From assembly GCF_023515995.1 (NCBI RefSeq), contig NZ_CP097320.1, positions 930,001 through 994,000 on the forward strand: a stretch of 64,000 nt of DNA, read 5' to 3'. Made by a program: the position numbers and the translations under genes. Source of the DNA: Candidatus Mycobacterium methanotrophicum. GTDB taxonomy: Bacteria; Actinomycetota; Actinomycetes; Mycobacteriales; Mycobacteriaceae. Shown piece after piece: positions 28,352 to 38,105 of the stretch; positions within the stretch are counted from its first letter, which is position 1; the number at the start of each line of letters is the position of its first letter. Under the pieces are notes generated by a model that had not been told where the DNA came from, ran no database searches, and saw only the letters and a list, made by a program, of their open reading frames with translations.

Positions 28352-28593
28352 TGATTAGGCAGGCTAGCCCTCCTAGGCTAGCCCCTGGGGCGGTCGTCGC
28401 GAATGGTTCACCGACGGTATTCCCGCTCGCTGGGTGGACGCGCGAGCAGAACCTGCAGGACGACCCGCTATGGTGGGAAGGCAAACCGCGCAAAGTTACC
28501 CGCTAGTAACATGCGTGTGCGGGATGCACAAGCCGTGACCTAAGTCTTGCGCCGGCTGCTGCAGGGCTCTGCCTAGGAGGACGACCGACACTC

Positions 28594-29394
28594 ATGACGA
28601 ATATTGTGGTCCTGATCAAGCAGGTTCCAGACACCTGGTCCGAGCGAAAGCTCACCGACGCCGATTGGACGCTGGACCGTGAGGCCGCCGACGCCGTGCT
28701 GGACGAGATCAACGAGCGGGCCGTCGAGGAGGCGCTGCTGATCCGGGAGAAAGAGGCCGCCGACGGCACCGAGGGATCGGTGACCGTGCTGACCGCGGGC
28801 CCGGAGCGCGCCGCCGAGGCCATCCGCAAGGCGTTGTCGATGGGCGCCGACAAGGCCGTCCACCTGCTCGACGACGGCATGCATGGGTCGGACGTCATCC
28901 AGACCGGATGGGCGCTGGCGCGTGCGCTGGGCACCATCGAGGGCGCCGAGCTGGTGATCGCGGGTAACGAGTCCACCGACGGCGTCGGTGGCGCGGTGCC
29001 GGCCATCGTCGCCGAGTACCTGGGACTGCCGCAGCTGACTCATTTGCGCAAGCTGTCGCTCGAGGGCGGAAAGATCAGCGGTGAGCGTGAAACCGACGAC
29101 GGCGTGTTCACCCTGGAGGCCTCGCTGCCCGCGGTGGTCAGCGTGAACGAGAAGATCAACGAACCGCGCTTCCCGTCCTTCAAGGGCATCATGGCCGCCA
29201 AGAAGAAGGAAGTCACCAAGCTGACGCTTGCCGAAATCGGTGTCGAGGCTGACGAGGTTGGGCTGGCGAACGCCGGGTCAACGGTGCTGGGCGCAAATCC
29301 CAAGCCGCCCAAGACCGCCGGTGAGAAAGTCGCCGACGAGGGCGACGGCGGCAGCAAGATCGCCGAGTACCTGGTTTCGCAGAAGATCATCTAA
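28594..29394 (+). CDS. fixA: Electron transfer flavoprotein beta subunit
   Basis: 266 residues, the same length as M. tuberculosis FixA (Rv3029c). It begins MTNIVVLIKQVPDTWSERKL. The AMP-binding region DVIQTGWALARALGTIEGAE then LVIAGNESTDG is conserved, and the adenine-nucleotide loop and recognition segment (FPSFKGIMAAKKKEVTKL) are typical of ETF beta. With fixB it carries electrons from acyl-CoA dehydrogenases to the membrane quinone pool. AGGAGG stands about 15 bases ahead of the ATG. Confidence 0.95.
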   Translation: MTNIVVLIKQVPDTWSERKLTDADWTLDREAADAVLDEINERAVEEALLIREKEAADGTEGSVTVLTAGPERAAEAIRKALSMGADKAVHLLDDGMHGSDVIQTGWALARALGTIEGAELVIAGNESTDGVGGAVPAIVAEYLGLPQLTHLRKLSLEGGKISGERETDDGVFTLEASLPAVVSVNEKINEPRFPSFKGIMAAKKKEVTKLTLAEIGVEADEVGLANAGSTVLGANPKPPKTAGEKVADEGDGGSKIAEYLVSQKII

Positions 29395-29443
29395 GTCTCA
29401 AATCCAACACCAATTCCGTTAAAGAAAAGAAACCGCATAACCC

Positions 29444-30400
29444 ATGGCTGAAGTACTGGTGCTCGCCGAGCACGCCGGAGGCGCTGTGAAGAAGGTCACC
29501 TCCGAATTAATCACCGCGGCACGTGTTTTGGGCGAGCCAGCCGCCGTTGTGGTGGGCAAGCCCGGCACCGCCGCGCCGCTCGTCGACGCGCTGAAGGCGG
29601 CCGGCGCCGCCAAGGTCTACGTCGCGGAATCCGACGCCGCAGAGAACTACCTGATCACCCCGGCCGTCGACGTGCTGGCCGGTTTGGCCGAATCAGCCAG
29701 TCCGGCAGCCGTTTTGTTGGCAGCCAATGCAGACGGTAAAGAGATCGCCGGCCGGCTGGCCGCCCGGATCGGTTCCGGTCTGCTGGTCGACGTGGTCGAC
29801 GTCCAGCCCGGCGCCAAGGCGGTGCACTCCATCTTCGGTGGAGCGTTCACCGTCGAGGCTCAGGCCAACGGCGACACCCCGGTGATCACCGTGCGGGCCG
29901 GCGCGATCGACGCCGAACCGGCCGACGGCGCGGGCGAGCAGGTCGCCGTGGAGGTGCCCGAGCCGGCGGCGAACGCGGCCAAGGTCACCGCGCGCGAGCC
30001 TGCGACCGTCGGCCACCGACCAGAGCTCACCGAAGCGACGATCGTGGTGTCCGGTGGCCGCGGGGTGGGCAGCGCCGAGAATTTCCGCGTGGTCGAGGAA
30101 TTGGCCGACTCGCTGGGCGCCGCGGTCGGCGCGTCCCGCGCGGCAGTGGACTCCGGCTACTACCCGGGCCAGTTCCAGGTCGGCCAGACCGGCAAGACGG
30201 TCTCGCCGCAGCTCTACATCGCGCTCGGCATCTCCGGGGCGATCCAGCACCGTGCCGGCATGCAGACGTCCAAGACGATCGTCGCGGTCAACAAGGACGA
30301 GGAGGCGCCGATCTTCGAGATCGCCGACTACGGCGTGGTCGGCGACTTGTTCAAGGTCGCGCCGCAGCTCACCGAGGCGGTGAAGGCCCGCAAGGGCTGA
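29444..30400 (+). CDS. fixB: Electron transfer flavoprotein alpha subunit
   Basis: 318 residues, equal to M. tuberculosis FixB (Rv3028c). It starts [20 protein letters not shown]. The C-terminal FAD domain has the ETF alpha signature: [20 protein letters not shown], then [40 protein letters not shown] and [19 protein letters not shown]. It forms the ETF heterodimer with fixA, 49 bases upstream. It is convergent with the TreX/GlgX gene. Confidence 0.95.
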   Translation: MAEVLVLAEHAGGAVKKVTSELITAARVLGEPAAVVVGKPGTAAPLVDALKAAGAAKVYVAESDAAENYLITPAVDVLAGLAESASPAAVLLAANADGKEIAGRLAARIGSGLLVDVVDVQPGAKAVHSIFGGAFTVEAQANGDTPVITVRAGAIDAEPADGAGEQVAVEVPEPAANAAKVTAREPATVGHRPELTEATIVVSGGRGVGSAENFRVVEELADSLGAAVGASRAAVDSGYYPGQFQVGQTGKTVSPQLYIALGISGAIQHRAGMQTSKTIVAVNKDEEAPIFEIADYGVVGDLFKVAPQLTEAVKARKG

Positions 30401-30419
30401 CCCGCCTGTCGCGCGGCGG

Positions 30420-32585
30420 TTACTCGCTGTCGGCCTCTAGCGCCACCATTGCGCGTGGACCGACCGGCACGGTACTGCCGGCCCGAATCGGCTCGCGATC
30501 TTCTGAATTCGGCGTTGTGGCAGAGGTGTCGACGACGGGCATCCACGCTCGGCCGAATTCTTGCGGTGGCAAGGTGAACTCGATCGGCTCGTGGTGCGCG
30601 TTGAAGCACAGCAAAAACGAGTTGTCGGTTACTCGTTGTCCGCGGGCGTCGAGGTCGGGGATGCCCAAGCCGTTCAAATAGACCGCGACCGATTTACCGA
30701 ACCCCGAATCCCAGTCTTCGTCGCTCATTTCGGAGCCGTCCGGCCTGAACCACGAGATATCGGGCTGTGCCTGTGCGCCTCGTCGGCGCACCGGCACACC
30801 TTTGAAGAACCGGCGGCGGCGAAACACCGGATGGCCGGCCCGCAGAGCGGATACCGACCGGGTGAACTCCATCAGCTCCACATCCGCCTTATCCCAGTGC
30901 ACCCAAGTGATTTCGTTGTCCTGGCAGAAGCCGTTGTTGTTGCCATTTTGACTGCGGCCCAGTTCATCGCCGTGTGAGATCATCGGGACTCCCTGCGACA
31001 GCAGCGTCGTCGCAAGAAAGTTGCGCTGCTGGCGGGCACGCCGCACGTTGACCGCCGGATCGTCGGTTGGGCCTTCGATGCCACAGTTCCACGACTTGTT
31101 GTTGCTCTCGCCGTCGTTGTTGCCTTCTTTGTTGTCCTCGTTGTGTTTCTCGTTGTACGAAACCAAGTCGCGCAGAGTGAACCCGTCGTGCGCGGTGACG
31201 AAATTGATCGAAGCCACCGGGCGCCGCGCCGTGTGCTCGTAGAGGTCCGCTGAACCGGTCAGCCGGGAGGCGAATTCGCCGAGCGTTGCCGGCTCGCCGC
31301 GCCAATAGTCGCGAACGGTGTCGCGAAATTTGCCGTTCCACTCCGTCCATTGCGGTGGAAAGTTTCCCACCTGATAGCCGCCTGGGCCCACATCCCACGG
31401 CTCGGCGATCAGTTTTACCTGACTTACCGTCGGATCCTGTTGCACCAGTTCGAAAAACGCTGACAGCCGGTCGACGTCGTAGAACTCGCGGGCCAGGGTT
31501 GCCGCGAGGTCGAATCGGAAGCCGTCAACATGCATTTCGGTCACCCAGTACCGCAACGAGTCCATGACCAGTTGCAGCGTGTGCGGGTGACCGACGTTGA
31601 GACTGTTGCCGGTCCCGGTGTAATCCATGTAGTAGTGCCGGTCGTCATCGACCAGCCGGTAATAGGCGGCGTTATCGATGCCACGCATCGACAACGCCGG
31701 GCCCAGATGGTTTCCTTCGGCGGTGTGGTTGTAGACGACATCGAGGATGACTTCGATGCCTTCCGCATGCAGTGCGCGGACCATGGTCTTGAACTCCTGC
31801 ACCTGACCGCCGGGTGTGCTGCTGGAGGTGTACTTGGAATCAGCGGCGAAGAAGCCAATTGTGTTATATCCCCAGTAGTTTGACAGACCTTTTTCCACCA
31901 GCGTGGAGTCGTTGGCGAAGTGGTGCACCGGCATCAGTTCGATCGCAGTGACGCCCAGAGCCTTCAGGTGCTCGATGATGACAGGATGCGCGATGCCGGC
32001 GTAGGTGCCCCGCATCCGCTCTGGAATGTCGGGGTGTAGTTGCGTCAGCCCTTTGACGTGCGCCTCGTAAATGACTGTGTCGGCGTACTCGTGGCCGGGC
32101 GGACGGTCGTTGCCCCAGTCGAAGAACGGATTGATCACTACCGACTTCGGCATGCGCGGCGCTGAGTCGTCATGGTTGCGGCTGTCGGGGTCGCCGAAGT
32201 TGTAGCTGAACAGCGCCTGGTGCCATTCGAAGTTGCCGTCGATCGCCTTGGCGTACGGATCGATCAACAGCTTGTTCGGGTTGCACCGATGCCCGGCCGC
32301 CGGAGCGTAGGGCCCGTGCACCCGGTAGCCGTAGCGCTGGCCGGGTTCGACAGCCGGTAAAAAGCCGTGCCAGACGAATCCGTCCACCTCGATCAGCGGC
32401 ACTCGGGACTCGGCGCCGTCGGCGTCGAAAAGGCAAAGCTCGACCTGCTCGGCGACCTCGCTGAAGATCGCGAAATTGGTGCCCGACCCGTCGTAGGTCG
32501 CGCCCAGCGGGTAGGCCTTCCCGGGCCACTGCTCCATCGTGGACGCCACCGGCTTTGCGTCGACCGACCCGACCGTTTCCGTCAC
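30420..32585 (-). CDS. glgX: Glycogen debranching enzyme GlgX/TreX paralogue
   Basis: 721 residues from a GTG preceded by AAAGAGGG; this equals the length of M. tuberculosis TreX (Rv1564c), to which it is similar but clearly diverged. An N-terminal CBM48 domain (GKAYPLGATYDGSGTNFAIF) precedes a GH13 barrel: ILDVVYNHTAEGNHLGP, nucleophile region MHVDGFRFDLAATLAREF, acid/base region KLIAEPWDVGPGGYQVGNFP and INFVTAHDGFTLRDLVSYNE. It should hydrolyse alpha-1,6 branches of glycogen. In M. tuberculosis this place holds Rv3027c (an acetyltransferase) instead. Proximity to Rv3030-3032-type glucan genes may be functional. Confidence 0.9.
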   Translation of the reverse strand: MTETVGSVDAKPVASTMEQWPGKAYPLGATYDGSGTNFAIFSEVAEQVELCLFDADGAESRVPLIEVDGFVWHGFLPAVEPGQRYGYRVHGPYAPAAGHRCNPNKLLIDPYAKAIDGNFEWHQALFSYNFGDPDSRNHDDSAPRMPKSVVINPFFDWGNDRPPGHEYADTVIYEAHVKGLTQLHPDIPERMRGTYAGIAHPVIIEHLKALGVTAIELMPVHHFANDSTLVEKGLSNYWGYNTIGFFAADSKYTSSSTPGGQVQEFKTMVRALHAEGIEVILDVVYNHTAEGNHLGPALSMRGIDNAAYYRLVDDDRHYYMDYTGTGNSLNVGHPHTLQLVMDSLRYWVTEMHVDGFRFDLAATLAREFYDVDRLSAFFELVQQDPTVSQVKLIAEPWDVGPGGYQVGNFPPQWTEWNGKFRDTVRDYWRGEPATLGEFASRLTGSADLYEHTARRPVASINFVTAHDGFTLRDLVSYNEKHNEDNKEGNNDGESNNKSWNCGIEGPTDDPAVNVRRARQQRNFLATTLLSQGVPMISHGDELGRSQNGNNNGFCQDNEITWVHWDKADVELMEFTRSVSALRAGHPVFRRRRFFKGVPVRRRGAQAQPDISWFRPDGSEMSDEDWDSGFGKSVAVYLNGLGIPDLDARGQRVTDNSFLLCFNAHHEPIEFTLPPQEFGRAWMPVVDTSATTPNSEDREPIRAGSTVPVGPRAMVALEADSE

Positions 32586-32692
32586 AGCGCCCTCTTTCGC
32601 CGATGGGCCGCGTTGCGACGGCCTGGCCCCGACCTGAATTGCATGCTGGGGGATACCCACCGCGCGGTGGATCACACCTGACTTCGCTTGCA

Positions 32693-32750
32693 CGAGCAGA
32701 CGCGGAATCGCACTACGCGAGCCTTTCGCGTGCGATTCTGCGTCTGCTCG
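32693..32750. repeat. Dispersed inverted repeat (cgagcagacgc type)
   Basis: Arms of 20 bases (32693-32712 and 32731-32750, beginning cgagcagacgcg and ending gcgtctgctcg) pair with one mismatch around an 18-base spacer. The same arms occur at 51328-51394. Palindromes of this sequence are scattered between genes in several mycobacteria as I recall them. Here it sits just upstream of glgX, at the edge of two gene remnants, so it may also mark a rearrangement boundary. Confidence 0.85.
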
Positions 32751-32762
32751 CGCGAGGTTGTC

Positions 32763-32968
32763 CGCCGGTAACTACCGAAGCCCGCTTCGCGAGTCCGTCG
32801 AGTCGCCCGTGTCTCGCCACGCCTCGAGGATGTCGGCGTATTCGGTTGGGTTGCCGAAAAAGAAGCTGTCCTGGTCCAACCGCGCATCCGCGTGGCCCTC
32901 GCCGTTGCAGTAGCGCAGTAGCAGCCGTACCACGGCTTGAGCGCCTCGGCGGTGGCCGCATCGGTCAC
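32763..32968 (-). pseudogene. Remnant of a flavin-dependent monooxygenase
   Basis: One minus-strand frame begins MTDAATAEALKPWYGCYC, resembling the internal TAEALKPWY segment of Baeyer-Villiger/flavin monooxygenases. Another frame then gives FFFGNPTEYADILEAWRDTG. No single frame covers the stretch, and the flavin and NADPH motifs are absent. It is a heavily deleted remnant; the family assignment rests on one short motif and is tentative. Confidence 0.35.
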
Positions 32969-32975
32969 AATCGCG

Positions 32976-33556
32976 TCGACGCGTTACCCACGTCGTTTGT
33001 CGGCCGCGCCGACGTCGCCGCCAATCTCGCGGTGCGGATGATGGCCTGCATCATCGAGGTCATCCCGATCGACCGAGCCAGCCTGCGGCAGCTGCCTGGC
33101 GTCGTCGACACCGTGGCCGCTCGCTTGCGCGCGGGTCAGACGGTGGTCGCGTTCCCGGAGGGCACCACCTGGTGTGGTCTGCCGCGCGACGATGCCGGCC
33201 GCGACGCTGCCGGAGGAGAAGCGGGGCAATCCCACCGCGGGTCGGGGCCGTTCTATCCGGCGATGTTCCAAGCCGCCGTCGACACCGGCCGACCGGTCCA
33301 GCCGCTGCGGCTGCGCTGCCACCACCGCGACGGCAGCGTCTCGACCGTCCCGGCCTATGTCGGCGACGACACGCTGCTGCGTTCGATCGGCCGGGTGCTG
33401 GTCGCTCGCCGCACGGTGGCGCAGGTCTATGTCGAAGCACTGCAGCTGCCGGGTGCCGGTCGGCGTGAGCTGGCCCGCCGCTGCCAGGCCGCTATCAGCA
33501 CGACGGCGGCGTCGCACCCGGCTCATCAGCCACGTCGGCCCGTGCTGGCCTCATGA
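32976..33556 (+). pseudogene. PlsC-like acyltransferase, 5' half missing (Rv3026c-like)
   Basis: The frame beginning about LPTSFVGRADVAANLAVRMM matches the second half of 1-acylglycerol-3-phosphate acyltransferases: IDRASLRQLPGVVDTVAARL, AGQTVVAFPEGTTW (motif III, FPEGT) and AMFQAAVDTGRPVQPLRLRC. The N-terminal part with the catalytic HX4D motif (NHISWLD in homologues) is gone; the sequence upstream is unrelated and no start codon fits. An insertion of about 13 residues after CGLPRD is also present. In M. tuberculosis the intact gene (Rv3026c) is next to iscS as here. The enzyme cannot be active without HX4D. Confidence 0.75.
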
Positions 33557-33589
33557 GGGCGCCGCAGGTGCCGGTATCCTGGGCGGGTC

Positions 33590-34771
33590 ATGGTCTACCT
33601 GGATCACGCCGCGACCTCCCCGATGTACCCCGTCGCCATCGAGGCGATGACGGCCGCGCTGAGCGCGGTGGGTAATGCCTCGTCGCTGCACACCACGGGT
33701 CGGGCCGTCCGACGCCGAATGGAGGAGTCCCGCGAGTTGATCGCGGCCAAGCTGGATGCGCGTCCGTCCGAGGTGATCTTCACCGCCGGCGGCACCGAGA
33801 GCGACAATCTCGCCGTCAAGGGGATCTACTGGGCGCGCCGCCACGCCCAGCCGCGCCACCGGCGCATTGTGACCACCGCGGTGGAGCACCATGCGGTGCT
33901 GGACTCGGTGAACTGGCTGGTTGACCACGAAGGCGCCGAGGTCACTTGGTTGCCCACCGCCGCCGACGGATCGGTGTCGGGCGCCGCGCTGCGTGAGGCG
34001 CTACAGCGCCACGACGACGTCGCGCTGGTCTCGGTGATGTGGGCCAACAACGAGGTCGGCACGATCATGCCGATAGACGAACTCGCCGCTGTCGCAGCCG
34101 AATTCGACGTACCCATGCACAGCGACGCCGTCCAGGCGGTGGGGCAGCTGCCGGTCGTCTTCGGCGCCAGCCAACTATCCGCGATGAGCGTGGCCGCACA
34201 CAAGTTCGGCGGCCCTCCCGGGATGGGTGCGCTGTTGCTGCGTCGCGACGTCGGCTGCGCGCCGCTGTCGCACGGCGGTGGTCAGGAACGCGACATTCGT
34301 TCTGGCACTCCCGATGTCGCCGGTGCCGTCGGCATGGCAACGGCGATGCGGCTTGCCGTGGACGGGCTGGAGGCCAACAGCGCGCGGCTGCGACTACTGC
34401 GCGACCGTCTCATCGACGGTGTGCTGGCAGGCATCGAGAGCGCCCGGGTCAACGGTGCGCTCGGCCTGCGACGGCTGCCGGGCAACGCACACTTCACCTT
34501 CGACGAGTGCGAGGGCGATGCACTCCTGATGTTGTTGGATGCCAACGGAATCGAATGCTCGACAGGGTCGGCGTGCACCGCCGGAGTGGCGCAGCCCTCG
34601 CACGTGTTGCTTGCCATGGGCGCTGAGCCTGCCACTGCTCGCGGGTCGTTGCGATTGTCGCTGGGCCACACCAGCGTCGAGGCCGATGTGGACGCCGCGC
34701 TACGAGTGCTGCCTGCGGCCGTGGCCCGCGCCCGGCAAGCCGCACTGGCCGCCGCCGGGGCGTCACGATGA
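33590..34771 (+). CDS. iscS: Cysteine desulfurase
   Basis: 393 residues, equal to M. tuberculosis IscS (Rv3025c). It begins [23 protein letters not shown]-enzyme features are [29 protein letters not shown] and the Schiff-base lysine in [18 protein letters not shown] near residue 202. The catalytic cysteine lies in [19 protein letters not shown] near residue 325. It removes sulfur from cysteine for Fe-S clusters and tRNA thiolation. Its stop overlaps the mnmA start, which uses that sulfur. Confidence 0.96.
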   Translation: MVYLDHAATSPMYPVAIEAMTAALSAVGNASSLHTTGRAVRRRMEESRELIAAKLDARPSEVIFTAGGTESDNLAVKGIYWARRHAQPRHRRIVTTAVEHHAVLDSVNWLVDHEGAEVTWLPTAADGSVSGAALREALQRHDDVALVSVMWANNEVGTIMPIDELAAVAAEFDVPMHSDAVQAVGQLPVVFGASQLSAMSVAAHKFGGPPGMGALLLRRDVGCAPLSHGGGQERDIRSGTPDVAGAVGMATAMRLAVDGLEANSARLRLLRDRLIDGVLAGIESARVNGALGLRRLPGNAHFTFDECEGDALLMLLDANGIECSTGSACTAGVAQPSHVLLAMGAEPATARGSLRLSLGHTSVEADVDAALRVLPAAVARARQAALAAAGASR

Positions 34772-35850
34772 AGGTTCTGGCCGCCATGAGCGGCGGCGTC
34801 GATTCGTCGGTCGCCGCCGCGCGCATGGTCGATGCCGGCCACGATGTGGTCGGCGTCCACCTGGCGTTGTCGCATGTCCCGGGCACATTGCGGACCGGCT
34901 CGCGGGGCTGTTGCTCGAAGGAGGACGCCGGCGATGCCCGCCGCGTCGCCGATGTCCTCGAAATCCCCTTCTACGTATGGGATTTCGCCGACGAGTTCAA
35001 GGCAGGCGTGATCGACGACTTCGTGTCGTCCTACGCTCGCGGACAGACCCCGAACCCGTGTGTGCGATGCAACGAGCGGATCAAGTTCTCCGCGCTGGCG
35101 ACACGTGCACTGGCATTGGGTTTCGATGCGGTCGCCACCGGGCACTACGCTCGGCTGTCCGGCGGGCGGCTGCGCCGTGCCGTCGACCCGGACAAGGACC
35201 AGTCCTATGTGCTGGCGGTGCTGACCTGCGATCAACTGCGCCATGCCGCGTTCCCGATCGGGGACACCCCGAAACCACAGATTCGCGCCGAGGCGGCTCG
35301 GCGCGGGCTGGCGGTCGCGGACAAGCCGGATAGCCACGACATCTGCTTCATCCCGTCGGGTGACACCCGTGCTTTCCTGGGGGAGCGGATCGGGGTGCGC
35401 CGCGGTTCGGTCGTCGACCAGCGGGGGAGCGTGCTGGCCAGCCACGAGGGGGTGCACGGTTTCACCATCGGCCAGCGCAAAGGACTGGGCATTGCCGGCC
35501 CGGGGCCGGACGGCCGGCCGCGCTATGTCACCGCGATCGACGCCGACAGTGGCACCATCGAGGTGGGCTCGGCGGCCGACCTGGATGTTCGGCAGCTGAC
35601 CGGCCGGCAGCCCGTTTTCACCGCCGGGACGTCACCGAGCGGACCCGTCGAGTGCGCGGTGCAGGTGCGCGCGCACGGCGAGGCCGTCGACGCGGTCGCC
35701 GAGTTGGCGGGCGATGACCTTGTGGTCCGTCTGCGCACCCCGCTGCGCGGTGTGGCGCCCGGCCAGACGCTGGTGTGCTACCGCCGTGACCCGGACGGCG
35801 ACGAGGTGATCGGCAGCGCCACTATTACGCGTGCGGCGCCGCGGCGCTAG
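34768..35850 (+). CDS. mnmA: tRNA-specific 2-thiouridylase MnmA
   Basis: 360 residues. The PP-loop motif is [18 protein letters not shown] at the N terminus. The catalytic cysteines lie in [20 protein letters not shown] (near residue 97) and [17 protein letters not shown] (near 195). It carries out 2-thiolation of the wobble uridine in Lys, Glu and Gln tRNAs, using ATP and sulfur from IscS. Translational coupling (ATGA) to iscS fits the pathway. Downstream, the PE/PPE-esx block present here in M. tuberculosis (Rv3016-Rv3023) is absent. Confidence 0.95.
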   Translation: MKVLAAMSGGVDSSVAAARMVDAGHDVVGVHLALSHVPGTLRTGSRGCCSKEDAGDARRVADVLEIPFYVWDFADEFKAGVIDDFVSSYARGQTPNPCVRCNERIKFSALATRALALGFDAVATGHYARLSGGRLRRAVDPDKDQSYVLAVLTCDQLRHAAFPIGDTPKPQIRAEAARRGLAVADKPDSHDICFIPSGDTRAFLGERIGVRRGSVVDQRGSVLASHEGVHGFTIGQRKGLGIAGPGPDGRPRYVTAIDADSGTIEVGSAADLDVRQLTGRQPVFTAGTSPSGPVECAVQVRAHGEAVDAVAELAGDDLVVRLRTPLRGVAPGQTLVCYRRDPDGDEVIGSATITRAAPRR

Positions 35851-36034
35851 CCGGGGACGTTGGCGGCGATGTTGGTGATCACGATCGTCGACACCGACTC
35901 CGGGAACCCGCAGAAGGTGACCTCCATCGGTGGGGTCGGGCGCCGGATGCCGGTACCGCGGTGCCGTCCGTCATGCGGGTGCAGGCTGCGGCCAGCAGGG
36001 CCGCAGCGAACAACACCAGCACTCGTGACGTCAT
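35847..36034 (-). pseudogene. Small lipoprotein gene, frameshifted
   Basis: The ATG at 36034 opens MTSRVLVLFAAALLAAACTR, a signal peptide with lipobox LAAAC (Cys near 18), but the frame runs only 51 codons into a basic, low-information tail and stops at 35879. The other frame of the same strand gives a sensible ending, PTPPMEVTFCGFPESVSTIV then [10 protein letters not shown], stopping at 35847. Joining the two frames near codon 30 makes a short secreted protein of about 60 residues. I do not recognise the family. The stop overlaps the mnmA stop on the other strand. Confidence 0.5.
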
Positions 36035-36122
36035 CGTTTTCCAGCTTCCGTTTATCCGAGCCTAATCGTGCCGGCGGGCCCTGGCGCGTCGCGCCCGGAA
36101 CTCGATCGAATACGGTTGGCTG

Positions 36123-37136
36123 GTGAGCGTTTTCGCAACCGCCAGTGGGACCGGGTCGTGGCCCGGCACCGCTGCGCGCCAAGCGGCCGAGGTGGTCGTC
36201 GGTGAGTTGGGCGCCGCGATGGCCCACATCGTCGAGCTGCCCGCCCGGGCAGTGGGCGCCGACAGCGTCGGCCGCGCCGGTGCGCTGCTGATCGACATGG
36301 CCATCGACACGGTGCCACGGGGCTACCGCATCGCGGCCCGGCCCGGCGCGGTGACGCGGCGTGCGATCAGCCTGCTCGCCGAGGATATCGACGCGCTGGA
36401 AGAGGCGTGGGAGACCGCGGGGTTGCGGGGCAGCGGGCGACCCGTCAAGGTGCAGGCGCCGGGGCCGATCACACTGGCCGCCGAGCTGGAACTGGCCAAC
36501 GGGCATCGCGCGATCAGCGATCTTGGCGCCGTGCACGATATCGTCGCCTCACTGGCCGAAGGCGTCGCCGCACACCGGGCCGAGGTGTCGCGTCGACTCG
36601 ACACGCCCGTGGTGGTGCAGTTCGACGAGCCGTTGCTGACGGCGGCGGTAACCGGGCGGCTCGCCGGGGTGACCGCGCTGAGCCCGGTCGCCCCCATCGA
36701 CGAGACGTTTGCCACCGCCATGCTCGACACCTGTGCGGCCACCGCTGGCGCCGAGGTGTCGGTGCACAGCTGCGACGCGGAGTTACCGTGGAAAGTGTTG
36801 CAAAACAGCAATATTGCGGCGATTTCGATCGCCGTGGCGACCCTTGGGGCCGCCGATATCGATGCCGTCGCCGAATTCGTCGAATCGGGCCGCACCGTCA
36901 TGCTCGGCGTAGTGTCGCCCAGCGCACCGACGCGACACCCCTCGGCGGAGGAGGTTGCCGCCGCCGTCGTGGCGGTCACCGACCGGCTCGGGTTCGGTCG
37001 CTCGGCGTTGCGCGACCGCATCGGTGTCACCCCGGCGTGCGGTCTGGCCGCGGCGACCCCGCAGTGGGCGCGCACTGCCATCGGGCTGGCTCGGCGCGCC
37101 GCGGAGGCCTTCGCCGACGACCCCGACGCCATCTAG
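36123..37136 (+). CDS. MetE-like (cobalamin-independent methionine synthase family) protein
   Basis: 337 residues with a GTG start (MSVFATASGTGSWPGTAARQ), equal in length to M. tuberculosis Rv3015c. It has the UROD/MetE barrel fold: PVKVQAPGPITLAAELELAN, TPVVVQFDEPLL, VSVHSCDAELPWKVLQNSN and RIGVTPACGLAAATPQWART. The His/Cys set (HSCD and PACGLA) resembles the zinc ligands of MetE, but the protein is less than half the length of MetE and lacks its N-terminal domain. The role is unknown; methyl transfer is an inference from the fold. Confidence 0.9.
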   Translation: MSVFATASGTGSWPGTAARQAAEVVVGELGAAMAHIVELPARAVGADSVGRAGALLIDMAIDTVPRGYRIAARPGAVTRRAISLLAEDIDALEEAWETAGLRGSGRPVKVQAPGPITLAAELELANGHRAISDLGAVHDIVASLAEGVAAHRAEVSRRLDTPVVVQFDEPLLTAAVTGRLAGVTALSPVAPIDETFATAMLDTCAATAGAEVSVHSCDAELPWKVLQNSNIAAISIAVATLGAADIDAVAEFVESGRTVMLGVVSPSAPTRHPSAEEVAAAVVAVTDRLGFGRSALRDRIGVTPACGLAAATPQWARTAIGLARRAAEAFADDPDAI

Positions 37137-37157
37137 CCTGCGCGTCGCAGGCTAGAT
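37131..37157. terminator. Perfect 12-bp hairpin at the end of the MetE-like gene
   Basis: atctagcctgcg pairs perfectly with cgcaggctagat around a three-base loop (cgt). It begins inside the last codons and includes the TAG stop of the MetE-like gene. No U tract follows. It is a strong candidate terminator and lies between this gene and the IS630 remnant. Confidence 0.65.
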
Positions 37158-37226
37158 GAGTGGCGCTCGACCCGATGGTCTCGCCAACCTAAGTGGTCGC
37201 GCTCGTAAATTCGTCGGGGGTGGCGT

Positions 37227-38089
37227 TCAAGCGGCGCGGGGCTGGATGGGGCTGTGCTCGCGTTGATGGCAGTCGAGCCTGGTTAGCGGTTCGTCGAGGT
37301 CGGTGGTGGTGAATTTCCATTTGAATGGCCGTGCGTACTGGTTGTAGCTGGCCCCCAAGGCGTTCAGGCGGTCGATGATGGCGTCAAGGTCGGTGAAATC
37401 GTTGGGCGAGAGCGCTTTTCGCTGAACGATAGAGAAGTAGATCTCGATCTGATTGAGCCAGGACCCATGCGCCGGAGTGCGCACCGGGATCGCGTTGGGG
37501 AACTGGGCGGCGAGCCGGGCAAACGGCTCGATGCCGGTGGTGTCTTCGCAGCGGCCGACGACATACGCGCGGTGCACGTCGTAGGCTGCCAGGTAAGCCA
37601 GCGCGCCGCCACGGTCGTAGTCGTGGTCGACCCGCATCGTGCGCGCCACCCCGGGCGGGAGCGTGGGATGGCAGCGGCAGCGGGGGTTTGAGCGCGTCCT
37701 CGGACAGCCAGCGGCCGATGGTGGCCGATGAGATCGAAGCGCAGATTCCGCTCGTGGTGGCGTAGTGGGCCAGTTTCCGGGCACGCCAGCCCGGCATCGG
37801 CTGGTGGGATGCGCGCGGCCGCTTTGACCTGGGCGATCTGCGCCGCGGTGAACACTGGCGGGCGCCCGCAGCGTTTCGCACCGCCCAGCGAGGCCGCCCC
37901 GGGTGCCGCGCACCAGCGGCGCCGCCATTTGCGCACGGTCTCCGCACAGACCCGCAGCGACGCTGCGATCACCGCGTTCGGGGTTCCCTCGGCCGCGGCG
38001 AGCACGATCTTGGCCCGCGTGACCAGGCGTTGCTCGGTGCGCCCGGCCCGCACCAGGCGGCGCAGTCCGCGCCGCTGCGGCCCGGTCAA
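37227..38089 (-). pseudogene. IS630-family transposase, internally deleted and frameshifted
   Basis: The N-terminal helix-turn-helix part is readable (TGPQRRGLRRLVRAGRTEQR, SLRVCAETVRKWRRRW, GGAKRCGRPPVFTAAQIAQV). The middle and C-terminal parts appear in other frames: CASISSATIGRWLSEDALKP, RVDHDYDRGGALAYLAAYDV, HGSWLNQIEIYFSIVQRKAL and FNGPFKWKFTTTD-like ending. The blocks normally carrying the first two catalytic aspartates are missing (between SEDALKP and CHPTLPP, and between ARLAAQ and FPNAIPV). The element is dead. It sits between the MetE-like gene and ligA. Confidence 0.8.
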
Positions 38090-38105
38090 CGTGATCCGGT
38101 CGGCG

